64,000 bases of DNA from Desulfobacteraceae bacterium (GCA_003597945.1 QZJS01000053.1:1-64000); one strand, 5' to 3'; shown: positions 46,457 through 55,709, counted from the stretch's first letter. Notes: a model not told the origin generated them from the letters alone. Program-made: numbers and translations.

Positions 46457-47032
46457 ATGAAATCGCAACCAAATGAAAATACACAAGAAAAGCCCATTAC
46501 ATCGGTCATGGAGGATTATCTTGAAGCGATTTTTGACCTGGACCGGGAAAAAAAAACCATACGGGTAAAAGACATCGCAAAGAAGATGGACGTGAAGATG
46601 CCCACGGTCACCAGCATGCTCAAAACGTTAAACGACAGGGGTCTCGTCCATTACGAAAAATACGAATATGTGGAGCTGACCAGAGACGGCGCGAGCGTCG
46701 GCAGAGAAATGCACCGCCGGCATCTGATCCTGCGAAAATTTTTAACCACAATCCTGAAAATCAATCCCGCCGTGGCCGATGATGAAGCCTGCAGAACGGA
46801 ACACGCTCTCAGCGAGGAAACCCTGAAAAGCCTCACGGACTTCATGGCCTTTATCCAGTCCTGCCCGAGAACGGGTCAGAGCTGGCTGGAGCATTTTGAG
46901 ACCTATCGGACGCAAGGACGTGTGCCGGAAAAATGCCGCGACCGCGGCGATGGGTTTTCATGTGAATTCAAAGACTGCGTTGATTCTTCACAAAGTCCCG
47001 GATCAATCAGAACAAAGAATGAAATTAAATAG
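46457..47032 (+). CDS. DtxR/MntR-family metal-dependent repressor
   Basis: The N-terminal winged helix (VMEDYLEAIFDLDREKKTIR, then AKKMDVKMPTVTSMLKTLND) and the metal-binding/dimerisation domain (REMHRRHLILRKFLTTIL, DDEACRTEHALSEETLKSL) match the MntR/IdeR layout. The C-terminal ~50 residues have Cys pairs (VPEKCRDRGDGFSCEFKDC) in place of an SH3 domain. It lies directly before feoABC and a siderophore-type porin, so it is probably the ferrous-iron repressor. GAGGTG precedes the ATG. Confidence 0.9.
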   Translation: MKSQPNENTQEKPITSVMEDYLEAIFDLDREKKTIRVKDIAKKMDVKMPTVTSMLKTLNDRGLVHYEKYEYVELTRDGASVGREMHRRHLILRKFLTTILKINPAVADDEACRTEHALSEETLKSLTDFMAFIQSCPRTGQSWLEHFETYRTQGRVPEKCRDRGDGFSCEFKDCVDSSQSPGSIRTKNEIK

Positions 47033-47042
47033 ATTGTAATTA

Positions 47043-47082
47043 AACCGCTCTGCCGGCAACGCCGGTCAAGGCGGTTATTTTT
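47043..47082 (+). terminator. Rho-independent terminator after the DtxR-type gene
   Basis: AACCGC...GCGGTT encloses a second hairpin CCGGC-AAC-GCCGG and is followed by ATTTTTT. It separates the repressor gene from feoA, so the two are probably separate or partly read-through units. Confidence 0.75.
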
Positions 47083-47157
47083 TAACCTTTTTGTTAGAGA
47101 TATAAAACAATAAATGGCTCTTCTTATTCTTTTAAAAATTCAAGGAGAAAAGAAACG

Positions 47158-47397
47158 ATGGAATCAACACTCAAAGACATGGCCGTGGGAGAAACCGGAA
47201 CCGTTGCCGGTTATACAAAAGGGGTATCGGTCTACCGGGAAAAACTGCTGGCCATGGGCCTGACCCGGGGCACGGAAATCCTGGTGGAACGAATCGCGCC
47301 CATGGGTGATCCCGTGGAAATCAGAATGCGGGGTTTTTCCCTTTCCCTGAGAAAAGATGAAGCCTCCGCATTACTGGTGGAAAGGAGCAAATCATGA
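47158..47397 (+). CDS. feoA: Ferrous iron transport protein A
   Basis: A 79-residue SH3-like protein with the FeoA pattern MAVGETGTVAGYTKG, a LLAMGLTRGTEILVERIAP core and FSLSLRKDEASALLVE at the end. FeoA binds and supports FeoB in the cytoplasm. AAGGAG precedes the ATG. The stop overlaps feoB (ATGA). Confidence 0.93.
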   Translation: MESTLKDMAVGETGTVAGYTKGVSVYREKLLAMGLTRGTEILVERIAPMGDPVEIRMRGFSLSLRKDEASALLVERSKS

Positions 47398-49730
47398 AAA
47401 AACAAAAACAGGTAATCGGCGTTGTCGGAAACCCCAACTGCGGAAAAACCACCCTGTTTAATGCGCTCACCGGCTCCAGGCAGCGGGTGGGCAACTGGCC
47501 GGGAGTCACCGTGGACCGCAAATCCGGCGAATACATTCACAACGGGAAAAAAATCAAGGTGGTGGATCTGCCCGGCATCTATTCCCTTTCCGCGGCATCG
47601 GCGGACGAAGCCGTGGCCCGGGATTATATCCTTTCCGGCGAGGCGGATCTGATCGTCAATATCGTGGATGCCTCCAACCTGGAGCGCAATCTTTATCTTA
47701 CCGTACAGCTCCTGGAAATGAAAGCGCCCCTGCTGATTGCCTTGAATATGATGGATGCGGCCCATGAACGCCGGATTGAAATCGATATCCCCCTGCTGAG
47801 CGAACGCCTGGGATGTCCGGTGGTGCCGCTGGTAGCTTCAAGGGGAAAGGGAGTCAATGAGTTGCGCACGGAAATCAGCCGCCGGGCCTCGGAAAATGCA
47901 CGTCCCGCGCTTGAGGTGATCTATCCCGAAGAAATTGAGGAAGCGCTGGATGAATTAATTCCGCTGGTCCGGGAGGCGGGCCTGGATAAAAAAATGAATC
48001 CTCGGTATGCCGCGGTCAAATTGCTGGAAGGCGATGAATGGATCGGCGCGCTGGCGGGCGACCGGGCCCTTGAATCCCGCGACGGCTGCCTGAAAAAAAT
48101 CGAAGACAAGCTGGATGAGGAGGCCGATATCCTGCTGGCCGACACCCGCTACAGTCTGATCCGCCGGCTGACCCGGGAGGCTGTTACCATGGGAAGCCGC
48201 GTCGGCAAAACCGTTTCGGACAAAATCGACCGCATCGTGCTTAACCGGGCCATGGGAATTCCCGTCTTTCTGATCGCCATGTATCTGATGTTCATGGTGA
48301 CCATCAACCTCGGCGGCGCGTTCATCGATTTCTTCGACATTCTCGTGGGAACCGTCTTTGTGGACGGATTCGGCGAACTGCTGGCGGCCATGGGATCGCC
48401 CGAATGGCTGACGACCCTTCTTGCCGGCGGCATCGGCGGAGGTATCCAGACCATCGCCACCTTTATCCCGCCCATCGGGTTCATGTTCCTGTGTCTCTGC
48501 CTTCTGGAAGATTCAGGATACATGGCCCGGGCCGCCTTTGTCATGGACCGGTTTATGCGGTTCATCGGTCTGCCCGGCAAGGCGTTTGTCCCCATGCTGG
48601 TGGGATTCGGGTGCAACGTGCCGGCCATCATGGCCACCCGCACCCTGGAAAACCAGCGGGACCGCACCCTGACCATCATGATGAATCCCTTCATGTCCTG
48701 CGGGGCGCGTTTGCCGGTTTACGCGCTTTTTGCCGCCGCCTTCTTCCCGGTGGCCGGCCAGAACCTGGTGTTCGGGTTGTACCTGATTGGCATCGGCTTT
48801 GCCGTGCTTACCGGCCTTGTTCTGAAAAACACCCTACTCAAAGGCGACGCCACCCCTTTTTTAATGGAGCTGCCCCCCTACCATCGACCGACGTTCAAGG
48901 GTGTGGTGTTAAGGGCATGGGACCGCCTCAGAACTTTTATCTTCCGCGCAGGGAAAATCATCATCCCGGTGGTGGTGATCTTAAGTTTTCTCAACTCCAT
49001 GGGAACCGACGGATCTTTCGGCAATGAAGATTCTAATCATTCGGTCTTAAGCGCCATCGGCAAATCCATCACGCCAATCTTTTCGCCCATGGGCATTGAT
49101 CAGGAAAACTGGCCCGCCACGGTGGGTATTTTTACCGGCATTTTCGCCAAGGAAGCGGCGGTGGGGACCCTGGATGCGTTATACGGCCAGATGGATGCCG
49201 CTGCCGCCGGATCGAGCGGGGATGAACAATCCTTTGATTTCCTGGGCGGCATTACGGAAGCCTTTCTTTCGATACAAGACAATCTTATGGGAATGGCCGA
49301 TACCGCTCTTGATCCGCTCGGCCTTTCCATCGGAGATATAAGCGCCATTGAAACCGCCGCCCAGGAGCAGGGCGTGGGACTGGGCACCTTCGGCACCATG
49401 GCCGGTCTGTTTGACGGAAAAATCGGGGCCTTCGCCTACCTGCTGTTCATCCTGCTCTATTTCCCATGCGTGGCGGCCATTGCGGCCGTATACAGGGAAA
49501 CCGACCTGAAATGGACGGCATTCGCCGGGGCCTGGACCACCGGCCTGGCCTATATGGCGGCTGTGATCTTTTACCAGGCGGCCACCATCAGCCGGCATCC
49601 GGCATCTTCCCTGACCTGGATCGGCGTCATGATCGGCATTTTCGTCTGTGTGCTCCTGATTTTAAAACAGATAGGAACCAAAGAAAAACAATGGGGACAT
49701 CGTCTCGACCCCGCAAGGAGCAGGATATGA
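47394..49730 (+). CDS. feoB: Ferrous iron transporter B
   Basis: An N-terminal G domain with GNPNCGKTTLFNALTG (G1), VVDLPGIYSLS (G3) and LNMMDAA (G4) is followed by the FeoB helical domain. The membrane part contains the two Gate motifs, including MLVGFGCNVPAIMATRTLEN and FTGIFAKEAAVGTLDALYG. FeoB moves Fe2+ across the inner membrane, driven by nucleotide hydrolysis. Length (778) is normal. It overlaps feoA and the feoC-like gene by 4 bases on each side. Confidence 0.96.
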   Translation: MKKQKQVIGVVGNPNCGKTTLFNALTGSRQRVGNWPGVTVDRKSGEYIHNGKKIKVVDLPGIYSLSAASADEAVARDYILSGEADLIVNIVDASNLERNLYLTVQLLEMKAPLLIALNMMDAAHERRIEIDIPLLSERLGCPVVPLVASRGKGVNELRTEISRRASENARPALEVIYPEEIEEALDELIPLVREAGLDKKMNPRYAAVKLLEGDEWIGALAGDRALESRDGCLKKIEDKLDEEADILLADTRYSLIRRLTREAVTMGSRVGKTVSDKIDRIVLNRAMGIPVFLIAMYLMFMVTINLGGAFIDFFDILVGTVFVDGFGELLAAMGSPEWLTTLLAGGIGGGIQTIATFIPPIGFMFLCLCLLEDSGYMARAAFVMDRFMRFIGLPGKAFVPMLVGFGCNVPAIMATRTLENQRDRTLTIMMNPFMSCGARLPVYALFAAAFFPVAGQNLVFGLYLIGIGFAVLTGLVLKNTLLKGDATPFLMELPPYHRPTFKGVVLRAWDRLRTFIFRAGKIIIPVVVILSFLNSMGTDGSFGNEDSNHSVLSAIGKSITPIFSPMGIDQENWPATVGIFTGIFAKEAAVGTLDALYGQMDAAAAGSSGDEQSFDFLGGITEAFLSIQDNLMGMADTALDPLGLSIGDISAIETAAQEQGVGLGTFGTMAGLFDGKIGAFAYLLFILLYFPCVAAIAAVYRETDLKWTAFAGAWTTGLAYMAAVIFYQAATISRHPASSLTWIGVMIGIFVCVLLILKQIGTKEKQWGHRLDPARSRI

Positions 49731-49951
49731 TTCTTTCCGAAATCAAAAAATACCTGATGAAGAACAAGCGTGCGACCCTGGGCGACCTGGCCCTGCATTT
49801 CGATATTGACCCCGATGCCATGCGGGACATGCTCAATCATTGGATACGTAGAGGAAATGCGATGAAATCGGACCTGCGCGCCGCCTGCAATGCGACCTGT
49901 TCCCGGTGCTGCAATGCGTCCGCCATGGAAATATACGAATGGATTCATTAA
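49727..49951 (+). CDS. feoC: FeoC-like small protein
   Basis: A 74-residue protein with a winged-helix start (MILSEIKKYLMKNKRATLGD) and four Cys near the C-terminus (CNATCSRCC). This matches FeoC, a small cytoplasmic partner of FeoB with an oxygen-labile Fe-S cluster in other bacteria. The ATG overlaps the feoB stop as ATGA, which the ORF track misses by starting far upstream. The FeoC call rests on position, size and the Cys pattern. Confidence 0.78.
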   Translation: MILSEIKKYLMKNKRATLGDLALHFDIDPDAMRDMLNHWIRRGNAMKSDLRAACNATCSRCCNASAMEIYEWIH

Positions 49952-49993
49952 ACAAAAATCAGATCAAACACATAAAAAATGGAGGTTTGCAAC

Positions 49994-51145
49994 ATGAAGG
50001 AAATAAAGAAAATGATTTTGTCGTTGATGTTTCCGGTTTTGATCAGCCTGCCGCTGTTTGCTTTGGCACAGGAGCCCATTATCGGCGATATTGCCGATTA
50101 TACGGCATCCGGCGCAAGCACCGGCGGCGTCCGAAGCCTTGATCAGCGCGCCGCCCATCTGGAGACACTCACCGGAAGCGCGGTCGAGGGTGACAACTGG
50201 TATGACCGCGTCCGAATCGGCGGGCTGGTGGAAGTCGAGGCCGGGTATGAAAAAAGAAAGTTCAATGACCCGGCCGCCGAAGATGAAACAACCGGCGACG
50301 TGGACGTGGCAGCGGTTGAGCTGGATATGGATGTCAGAATTGTGGATCACGTGGACGGCCATGTGCTGATCAAATACGAAGAAGGCGATGTTTTTCTGGA
50401 TGAAGGTTTCATCACCCTGACCGGCGGCGACGACCTGCCGGCCTACCTGATCGCCGGCCGGCAGTACATTCCTTTCGGGAACTTCGACAGTCATTTCGTC
50501 ACGGACCCCACCACCCTGATGCTGGGAGAGACCAACGAAGGCGCCGTGGTGGCCGGATACCGGTTGGGCGACGACATGGCCGACCTGGCACTGGGCGCAT
50601 TCAAGGGGAAAGTCCGCAAGTCCGGCGATGACGACACCATCGACGGTTACGTGGCCAGCCTGACGGCAACCCCTTTTGAAGGGCTGGTATTCGGCGCTTC
50701 CTACACCTCCAGCCTGGCGGCCGCGGATGCGTTTGCCGATGAGGTCACCGATACCGAAAACATGGCTTCCCATGTGGCCGGCTTCAGCGCCCACGTGTCC
50801 CTTGAGTTTCTGGATAGCTTCAAGTTTATGGGAGAATACGTCGGCGCGCTGGAACGCTTCCGGGCCGGCGAAATTTATGACCCCGCCGACGACAAACCAC
50901 GAAAGCCTAAGGCCTGGAACGCGGAACTGGCATTTGCGGTAACCGATGCCGTGGAAATCACCGCCCGTTGCGGCGGATCAGAGGACGGCGCCGACCTGCT
51001 GCCCGAATCCCAATACGGCGCGGTGATCAACTGGAGATTCTTCGATAACACCAACCTGGCCCTGGAATATCTCTACGGCAAGTTCGAAAACGACGATCAC
51101 GGCAAAACCCATACGGTCACGGCCCAGCTTGCGGTTGAATTTTAA
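49994..51145 (+). CDS. LbtU-type outer-membrane siderophore porin
   Basis: A signal peptide (MKEIKKMILSLMFPVLISLP, cleavage after ALA) is followed by ~360 residues of barrel. LbtU-like stretches include GGLVEVEAGYEKRKF, ELDMDVRIVDHVDGHVLIKYEE and LIAGRQYIPFGNFDSHFVTDPTTLMLGET. LbtU imports legiobactin in Legionella without TonB. Placement right after feoABC supports an iron role. GGAGG lies before the ATG at 49994; the ORF track starts 5 codons earlier. Substrate here is inference. Confidence 0.82.
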   Translation: MKEIKKMILSLMFPVLISLPLFALAQEPIIGDIADYTASGASTGGVRSLDQRAAHLETLTGSAVEGDNWYDRVRIGGLVEVEAGYEKRKFNDPAAEDETTGDVDVAAVELDMDVRIVDHVDGHVLIKYEEGDVFLDEGFITLTGGDDLPAYLIAGRQYIPFGNFDSHFVTDPTTLMLGETNEGAVVAGYRLGDDMADLALGAFKGKVRKSGDDDTIDGYVASLTATPFEGLVFGASYTSSLAAADAFADEVTDTENMASHVAGFSAHVSLEFLDSFKFMGEYVGALERFRAGEIYDPADDKPRKPKAWNAELAFAVTDAVEITARCGGSEDGADLLPESQYGAVINWRFFDNTNLALEYLYGKFENDDHGKTHTVTAQLAVEF

Positions 51146-51168
51146 CAAAAGCATTTCACTTGAATTTT

Positions 51169-51183
51169 TGCATTTGAAATGCA
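51169..51183. repeat. Perfect 15-base palindrome downstream of the LbtU-type gene
   Basis: TGCATTT-G-AAATGCA lies between the porin gene and the aldehyde dehydrogenase gene. It could be a regulator site for the latter. No known regulator can be assigned. Confidence 0.3.
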
Positions 51184-51253
51184 TAAATTAAACCATGTGG
51201 GTATGGATAAAGGCCGATTTTCAAAAAGACCGGTTTAGAGAAAGGCATGTAAA

Positions 51254-52714
51254 ATGAGAAAAGCGCTGTTTCTGGCGGGCGATTTTATCGAAACGCCCGA
51301 TCAAATCGAAGTGACCGATCCCTATTCCGGTCAAATAATCGCCGCAGTCTGCGCAGCGAATGAAAAGATCACCGCTGAGGCCGTGGACCGGGCACTTGAT
51401 GCGCAGCCGGCCATGGACGCGCTGTCCTCGGGCGAAGTCAGCGTCATCCTGAACAATATCGCCAGCGGCCTTCAGGCACGATCGGCCGAACTCACCGACC
51501 TGATCATTGCCGAAGCCGGCAAACCAAGATTATATGCCCGAGGCGAAGTATCCAGGGCCATCGAAACCTTCAAGGTCGCCGCCGAGGAATGCAAGCGCCT
51601 TCCCCATGAGATTATCGACCTGGAATGGACATCCGCCGGAAAGGGAAAGCAGGGAAAGCTGATCTACCGGAGCGCCGGTGTGGCACTGGGCATTTCGCCG
51701 TTTAATTTCCCCCTCAACCTGGTGGCCCACAAGGCGGCCCCGGCCATTGCGGCGCGGTCACCCATCATCCTCAAGCCGTCTTCAGTCACCCCCCTGTCTG
51801 CCCTGCTTTTGACTGAAATCGTGGCGGTATCGGGCCTGCCCAAAGGCGCGTTTTCCGTGCTGCCCTGCTCGCGGGACGCGGCCCGGAAGTTGGTGGAACA
51901 CGATTCCATCGCCGTGCTTTCCTTTACCGGATCACCGGCGGTTGGCTGGAATATGAAGCAGCGGGCCGGCAAAAAAAAGGTGGTCCTGGAACTGGGCGGA
52001 AACGCGGCGGCCATCGTCCACAAAGACGCGGATATGGACGCGGCCCTGCAAAAGCTTATTATGGGCGGGTTTGCCTACAGCGGCCAGGTCTGCATTCACA
52101 CCCAGCGAATCCTGGTGCATGAATCCCTTTATCCACGGTTCCTGGAGCGTTACGCGGACATGGCTCGCGCCATCCCGGCCGGCGACCCGCGCGATGAACA
52201 GACGCGGATCAGCGTCATGATCGACGAAAAAAACGCCAGCCGCGTAAGGGATTGGCTGGCCGAAGCCATCGATAGCGGTGCAACGGCGGTTACGGGAAAC
52301 AAGGATACCGACGGCGACGCCCAAAAATCCGCGGCAATGAACATCGCCGTCGAAAAAATCAGCTCCTACGTGGCCCCCACCGTCGTCATCGGCGCCGGCA
52401 AGGGAATGAAAATCTGGGATGAGGAAGTCTTCGGCCCCGTGGTCTGCCTGCGGCCTTATGTTGACATCGACGAAGCCATTGAGCTGGTCAACGAAAGCCG
52501 ATTCGGGTTGCAGGCCGCGCTGTTTTCCGACAGCCGATCCGTCATCGAACACTGCTTCCGCCGGATCGAAGTTGGCGCCCTGATCGTCAACGACGCCACC
52601 ACTTTCCGGATGGACCACATGCCCTACGGCGGCGTCAAGGATTCCGGCTTCGGCCGCGAAGGCGTCAAATACGCCATGTTGGATTACCTGGAACCGCGCC
52701 TGCTGGTCTGTTAA
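51254..52714 (+). CDS. NAD(P)-dependent aldehyde dehydrogenase
   Basis: ALDH superfamily protein of 486 residues. The N-terminal coenzyme part has LGISPFNFPLNLVAHKAAPA, the Glu motif is ELGGNAAAIVHKDAD, and the catalytic Cys is in AYSGQVCIHTQRI. GPVVCLRPYVDIDEAIELVN follows near the end. It resembles the succinate-semialdehyde/lactaldehyde-like branch used in anaerobes, but the substrate is not set. AAAGGC precedes the ATG. It is likely its own unit after the iron block. Confidence 0.92.
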   Translation: MRKALFLAGDFIETPDQIEVTDPYSGQIIAAVCAANEKITAEAVDRALDAQPAMDALSSGEVSVILNNIASGLQARSAELTDLIIAEAGKPRLYARGEVSRAIETFKVAAEECKRLPHEIIDLEWTSAGKGKQGKLIYRSAGVALGISPFNFPLNLVAHKAAPAIAARSPIILKPSSVTPLSALLLTEIVAVSGLPKGAFSVLPCSRDAARKLVEHDSIAVLSFTGSPAVGWNMKQRAGKKKVVLELGGNAAAIVHKDADMDAALQKLIMGGFAYSGQVCIHTQRILVHESLYPRFLERYADMARAIPAGDPRDEQTRISVMIDEKNASRVRDWLAEAIDSGATAVTGNKDTDGDAQKSAAMNIAVEKISSYVAPTVVIGAGKGMKIWDEEVFGPVVCLRPYVDIDEAIELVNESRFGLQAALFSDSRSVIEHCFRRIEVGALIVNDATTFRMDHMPYGGVKDSGFGREGVKYAMLDYLEPRLLVC

Positions 52715-52767
52715 TCCGGCGGTCAGAGCTACAATATTGATATGTATTATAGATTTAAAGATTTATA

Positions 52768-52796
52768 TTGACAGTCTCCCGGCAAACCCTTATAAA
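52768..52796 (+). promoter_or_regulatory. Strong sigma-70 promoter before the rhlE leader
   Basis: TTGACA, a 17-base spacer and TATAAA give near-consensus boxes at optimal spacing. Transcription would start near 52803, about 90 bases before the rhlE ATG. Confidence 0.7.
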
Positions 52797-52838
52797 GGTT
52801 CATATCGCAATTTTTCCTGGACAACAAACAGACATGGC

Positions 52839-52870
52839 AAGCCCCGGAACAATTCCGGGGCTTTTTTTTT
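52839..52870 (+). terminator. Intrinsic terminator inside the rhlE 5' leader (possible attenuator)
   Basis: AGCCCCGGAA-CAA-TTCCGGGGCT is a perfect 10-base-pair stem followed by nine T's. It lies between the strong promoter and the rhlE ribosome site (AAAGAGGT). Transcripts that stop here would be ~65 nt. Either it controls rhlE by attenuation or it makes a small RNA. Confidence 0.8.
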
Positions 52871-52893
52871 GCCCATTTACTAAAAGAGGTTTT

Positions 52894-54138
52894 ATGATTT
52901 TTTCAAGTTTCAAGTTCAATCCATTTGTAGCGGCCGGTATTACCACCGCGGGATACACAGATCCGACGCCCATCCAAATCCAGGCGATCCCGCCGATCAT
53001 GGCCGGAAACGACGTTGTGGGCCTGGCCCAGACCGGCACCGGCAAAACCGCGGCCTTTGTGCTGCCCATTCTGCATCGCCTGATGGCCGGAAAACGGGGC
53101 GTCACCCGTGCGCTCATCGTGGCGCCGACCCGTGAACTGGCCGAACAGATCCACGACGCTATCGTCGTTTTGGGAAAAAAAACCGGTCTTCGAAGCATGT
53201 CCATTTATGGCGGCGTGGCCATCGGCCCCCAGATCAAGTCGGGCAAAAAAGCCGATATTATCGTGGCCTGTCCCGGTCGTCTTCTTGATCATATCAATCG
53301 TAGAACCGTGGACCTATCGGCCCTTGAAGTGCTGGTTCTCGATGAAGCCGATCACATGTTCGACATGGGGTTTCTGCCCGATATCCGCCGCATCCTGAAA
53401 CAGATCCCGGCAAAACGCCAGACCCTGCTTTTTTCAGCCACCATGCCCCCGGAAATCAGACGCCTTGCCAATGAAAGCCTCACCGACCCGGTCACCGTGC
53501 AGGTGGGGATCACCGCTCCGGCCGAAACCGTTTCCCACGCGCTCTATCCTGTGGCGCAACATCTTAAAACGCCGCTTTTATTGAAACTACTCCAGCATAC
53601 CCGGGCCACTTCAGTACTGGTCTTCACCCGCACCAAGCACCGGGCCAAGCGCCTCGGCGAACAGTTGAGCCGGGCCGGATACAAGACGGCTTCGCTCCAG
53701 GGCAACCTCTCACAGAACCGGCGGCAGGACGCCATCAACGGCTTCCGCGACGGGACCTACCAGATACTGGTGGCCACCGACATCGCCGCCCGGGGCATTG
53801 ATATCGCCAACGTATCCCACGTGATCAACTACGATATCCCCAATACCGCCGACGCCTACATCCACCGCATCGGCCGGACCGGACGCGCCACGTGCACCGG
53901 CGACGCCTTCACCCTGATCACCACCGATGACGCCCAGATGGTGCGCGCCATTGACCGGGTCATCGGATCACCGGTCGAACGCCGGACACTTTCCGATTTT
54001 AATTACACGGCGCCATGCGCCAAAGCCGACCGGACCGATCGATCCGAATCCCCACGCCCGATCAACCGAAACCACGCCGGCCGAAAACCGGCGATCCGCC
54101 GACCGGCTTCAGCAGCGAGGGCGTCCGGTATGGCATAA
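52894..54138 (+). CDS. rhlE: DEAD-box RNA helicase, RhlE type
   Basis: All superfamily-2 motifs are present: Q-motif (GYTDPTPIQIQAIP), AQTGTGKTAAFVLPIL (I), PTRELAEQI (Ia), VLDEADHMFDMGF (II), FSATMP (III), ATDIAARGIDI (V) and HRIGRTGRA (VI). A basic C-terminal tail follows, as in RhlE. It unwinds RNA in ribosome assembly and at low temperature. The ORF track runs 42 codons further upstream, through the terminator, but AAAGAGG supports the ATG at 52894. Confidence 0.94.
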   Translation: MIFSSFKFNPFVAAGITTAGYTDPTPIQIQAIPPIMAGNDVVGLAQTGTGKTAAFVLPILHRLMAGKRGVTRALIVAPTRELAEQIHDAIVVLGKKTGLRSMSIYGGVAIGPQIKSGKKADIIVACPGRLLDHINRRTVDLSALEVLVLDEADHMFDMGFLPDIRRILKQIPAKRQTLLFSATMPPEIRRLANESLTDPVTVQVGITAPAETVSHALYPVAQHLKTPLLLKLLQHTRATSVLVFTRTKHRAKRLGEQLSRAGYKTASLQGNLSQNRRQDAINGFRDGTYQILVATDIAARGIDIANVSHVINYDIPNTADAYIHRIGRTGRATCTGDAFTLITTDDAQMVRAIDRVIGSPVERRTLSDFNYTAPCAKADRTDRSESPRPINRNHAGRKPAIRRPASAARASGMA

Positions 54139-54180
54139 TCGATAGCCGCCACCCGCGCCTGTTGGCCTTTTAGCAGAGAT

Positions 54181-54300
54181 TTACGGTTTAAAAATTTTCA
54201 GCGTCAACTCTTTGATGCTTCGATAATGCTTGGCATTGCTCGAAGCCAGGGGAAGGTTGTTTTCCGCGACGGTGGCCGCCACGATGGCGTCAAGGGTTAT
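54181..54300 (-). pseudogene. C-terminal remnant of a PIN-domain (VapC-like) toxin
   Basis: The minus strand encodes, in one frame ending at a TAA (54181-54183), a stretch DAIVAATVAENNLPLASSNA followed by KHYRSIKEL. This is the usual C-terminal third of VapC-type PIN nucleases, with the last acidic residue and N(K)KH.. pattern. The upstream part of the toxin gene is missing; a different ORF (a membrane protein) starts immediately beyond it, and no antitoxin is present. It is a relic and too short for the ORF track. Confidence 0.6.
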
Positions 54301-54301
54301 C

Positions 54302-54571
54302 CTATCCGTCCATCCTTTTCCGGACAGTTCCGATAACAATCATCGCAATGCCCATGGGAACAATGGTAATCATGCTGAGCGTCGCCATCATTCCGTATGC
54401 ACTGGTATCGTGGGGAGTGGTGATGACCAGTTCATGGTAGACGCATGAACCGATAAAGAACAGCCCGGCAAGAAGCAGAACGGCGCCCGCGGCGGCCGCT
54501 GTCCGCGGCAGGAAGTATCCAATGAGCATTGCAATCAGGATACTTGTCAGAATGTAAAAGAAAAGGTTCAT
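54302..54571 (-). CDS. Small membrane protein of unknown function
   Basis: An 89-residue protein with three hydrophobic segments (FFYILTSILIAMLIGYFL, GAVLLLAGLFFIGSCVY and MATLSMITIVPMGIAMIVIG) and a basic C-terminus. I do not recognise a family. Its stop codon lies at the very edge of the PIN remnant. The ribosome site is weak. It could be part of a replaced toxin-antitoxin locus. Confidence 0.5.
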   Translation of the reverse strand: MNLFFYILTSILIAMLIGYFLPRTAAAAGAVLLLAGLFFIGSCVYHELVITTPHDTSAYGMMATLSMITIVPMGIAMIVIGTVRKRMDG

Positions 54572-54701
54572 CCAGGCATTTTTTCAGCAATCTGTTAACA
54601 CAGCTTCTGATTAAAATTGATGAAAGGCTCTAAAACCTGTAGAATTCGCTCTACCGTCTCGGTAATCTCCCAAACAAAAGGGTCGGGGTTTTCAAAACAC
54701 G

Positions 54702-55553
54702 CTATTTCTCGTGCTTGTAATACATGACGCCGATGGCTTCGGGGCCGGCGTTGATGCCGATGGACGGGCCGAAATAGGTACGGTAAACCTCGCGGCAGTC
54801 GAAGGTGTCGGTGAACACGGTCCGCAGATTGGCCACAAGGTCCAAATTTCTGCCGTGGGCGATGGCCAGACTGATGGGCTGGGAGCCGATTTCCTTCTTG
54901 ATCATGTCGAGCATGGAAAGGATCATGTTGGGCTGCTTGCCGAAAAGCCGGGTTTTCACCTCAAGCCTGCCGTCCTCGAACCCGAGCACGGGCTTGACGC
55001 CCAGGGTAAGGCCCAGCAGGGATTTGAATCCGCCGATTTTTTTTCTTTTCCGCAGGTATTTGAGAGTGGGAATGGCGAGGTATGAAGTCGTCCCATCCAG
55101 CATCCGCTTTACCTCGTAGACAACGCTGCCCAATTCCTTTCCGGCTTTAAACATCTTGGCCGCCTCAATGACGGCGACCCCAAAGCCCATGCTGCATGAT
55201 CGGGAGTCCATGATTTCGACCCGGCATTTGGCGTCCTTGAATTCTTCCGTCACTTTTTTAGCCGTGTTAAACGTCTCGCTCAAGGCGGCCGAACAATGAA
55301 TGATCAGGATTTCATCATAACGGGATGTCCACTGCATGAATTTAAGCGCATATTCCTGGTAGGGAACGGGCTCGGTATGCATGGTTTTGTATTTTTCATA
55401 GTTTTCATAGAACTCCATGATGTTGATATCGATCCCGTCTTTGTATGTTCTTCCATCCAGAACCACATTGACCGGTAAAACTTCAATTCCCAGCTTTTTT
55501 GCAATATTGGCCGGAATATCGGCGGTGCTGTCGGTGACGATCAGTCGTTTCAT
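54702..55553 (-). CDS. DegV-family fatty-acid-binding protein
   Basis: The DegV start (MKRLIVTDSTADIPANIAKKLG), followed by VLDGRTYKDGIDINIMEFY and HCSAALSETFNTAKKV, matches the family. C-terminal GPSIGINAGPEAIGVMYY is the second family box. DegV proteins bind fatty acids for the FakA kinase in Firmicutes; in Desulfobacterota the role is unknown and no FakA gene is adjacent. The ATG at 55553 with a GGGGGGAG ribosome site is preferred to the TTG in the ORF track. Confidence 0.9.
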   Translation of the reverse strand: MKRLIVTDSTADIPANIAKKLGIEVLPVNVVLDGRTYKDGIDINIMEFYENYEKYKTMHTEPVPYQEYALKFMQWTSRYDEILIIHCSAALSETFNTAKKVTEEFKDAKCRVEIMDSRSCSMGFGVAVIEAAKMFKAGKELGSVVYEVKRMLDGTTSYLAIPTLKYLRKRKKIGGFKSLLGLTLGVKPVLGFEDGRLEVKTRLFGKQPNMILSMLDMIKKEIGSQPISLAIAHGRNLDLVANLRTVFTDTFDCREVYRTYFGPSIGINAGPEAIGVMYYKHEK

Positions 55554-55709
55554 GTTTTCTCCCCCCTCTGGCGTCAAATCGTTTACGCTGTTATCAAACG
55601 GTTAAAACAGAAAAGTAAATTGGGTTGAGTATATGATCAACTCGTTAAAAATTCAATATATTTTGGATTTTTACGCGGAATGTCGACTGCGGCGGGCAAC
55701 CCGGTTCAT

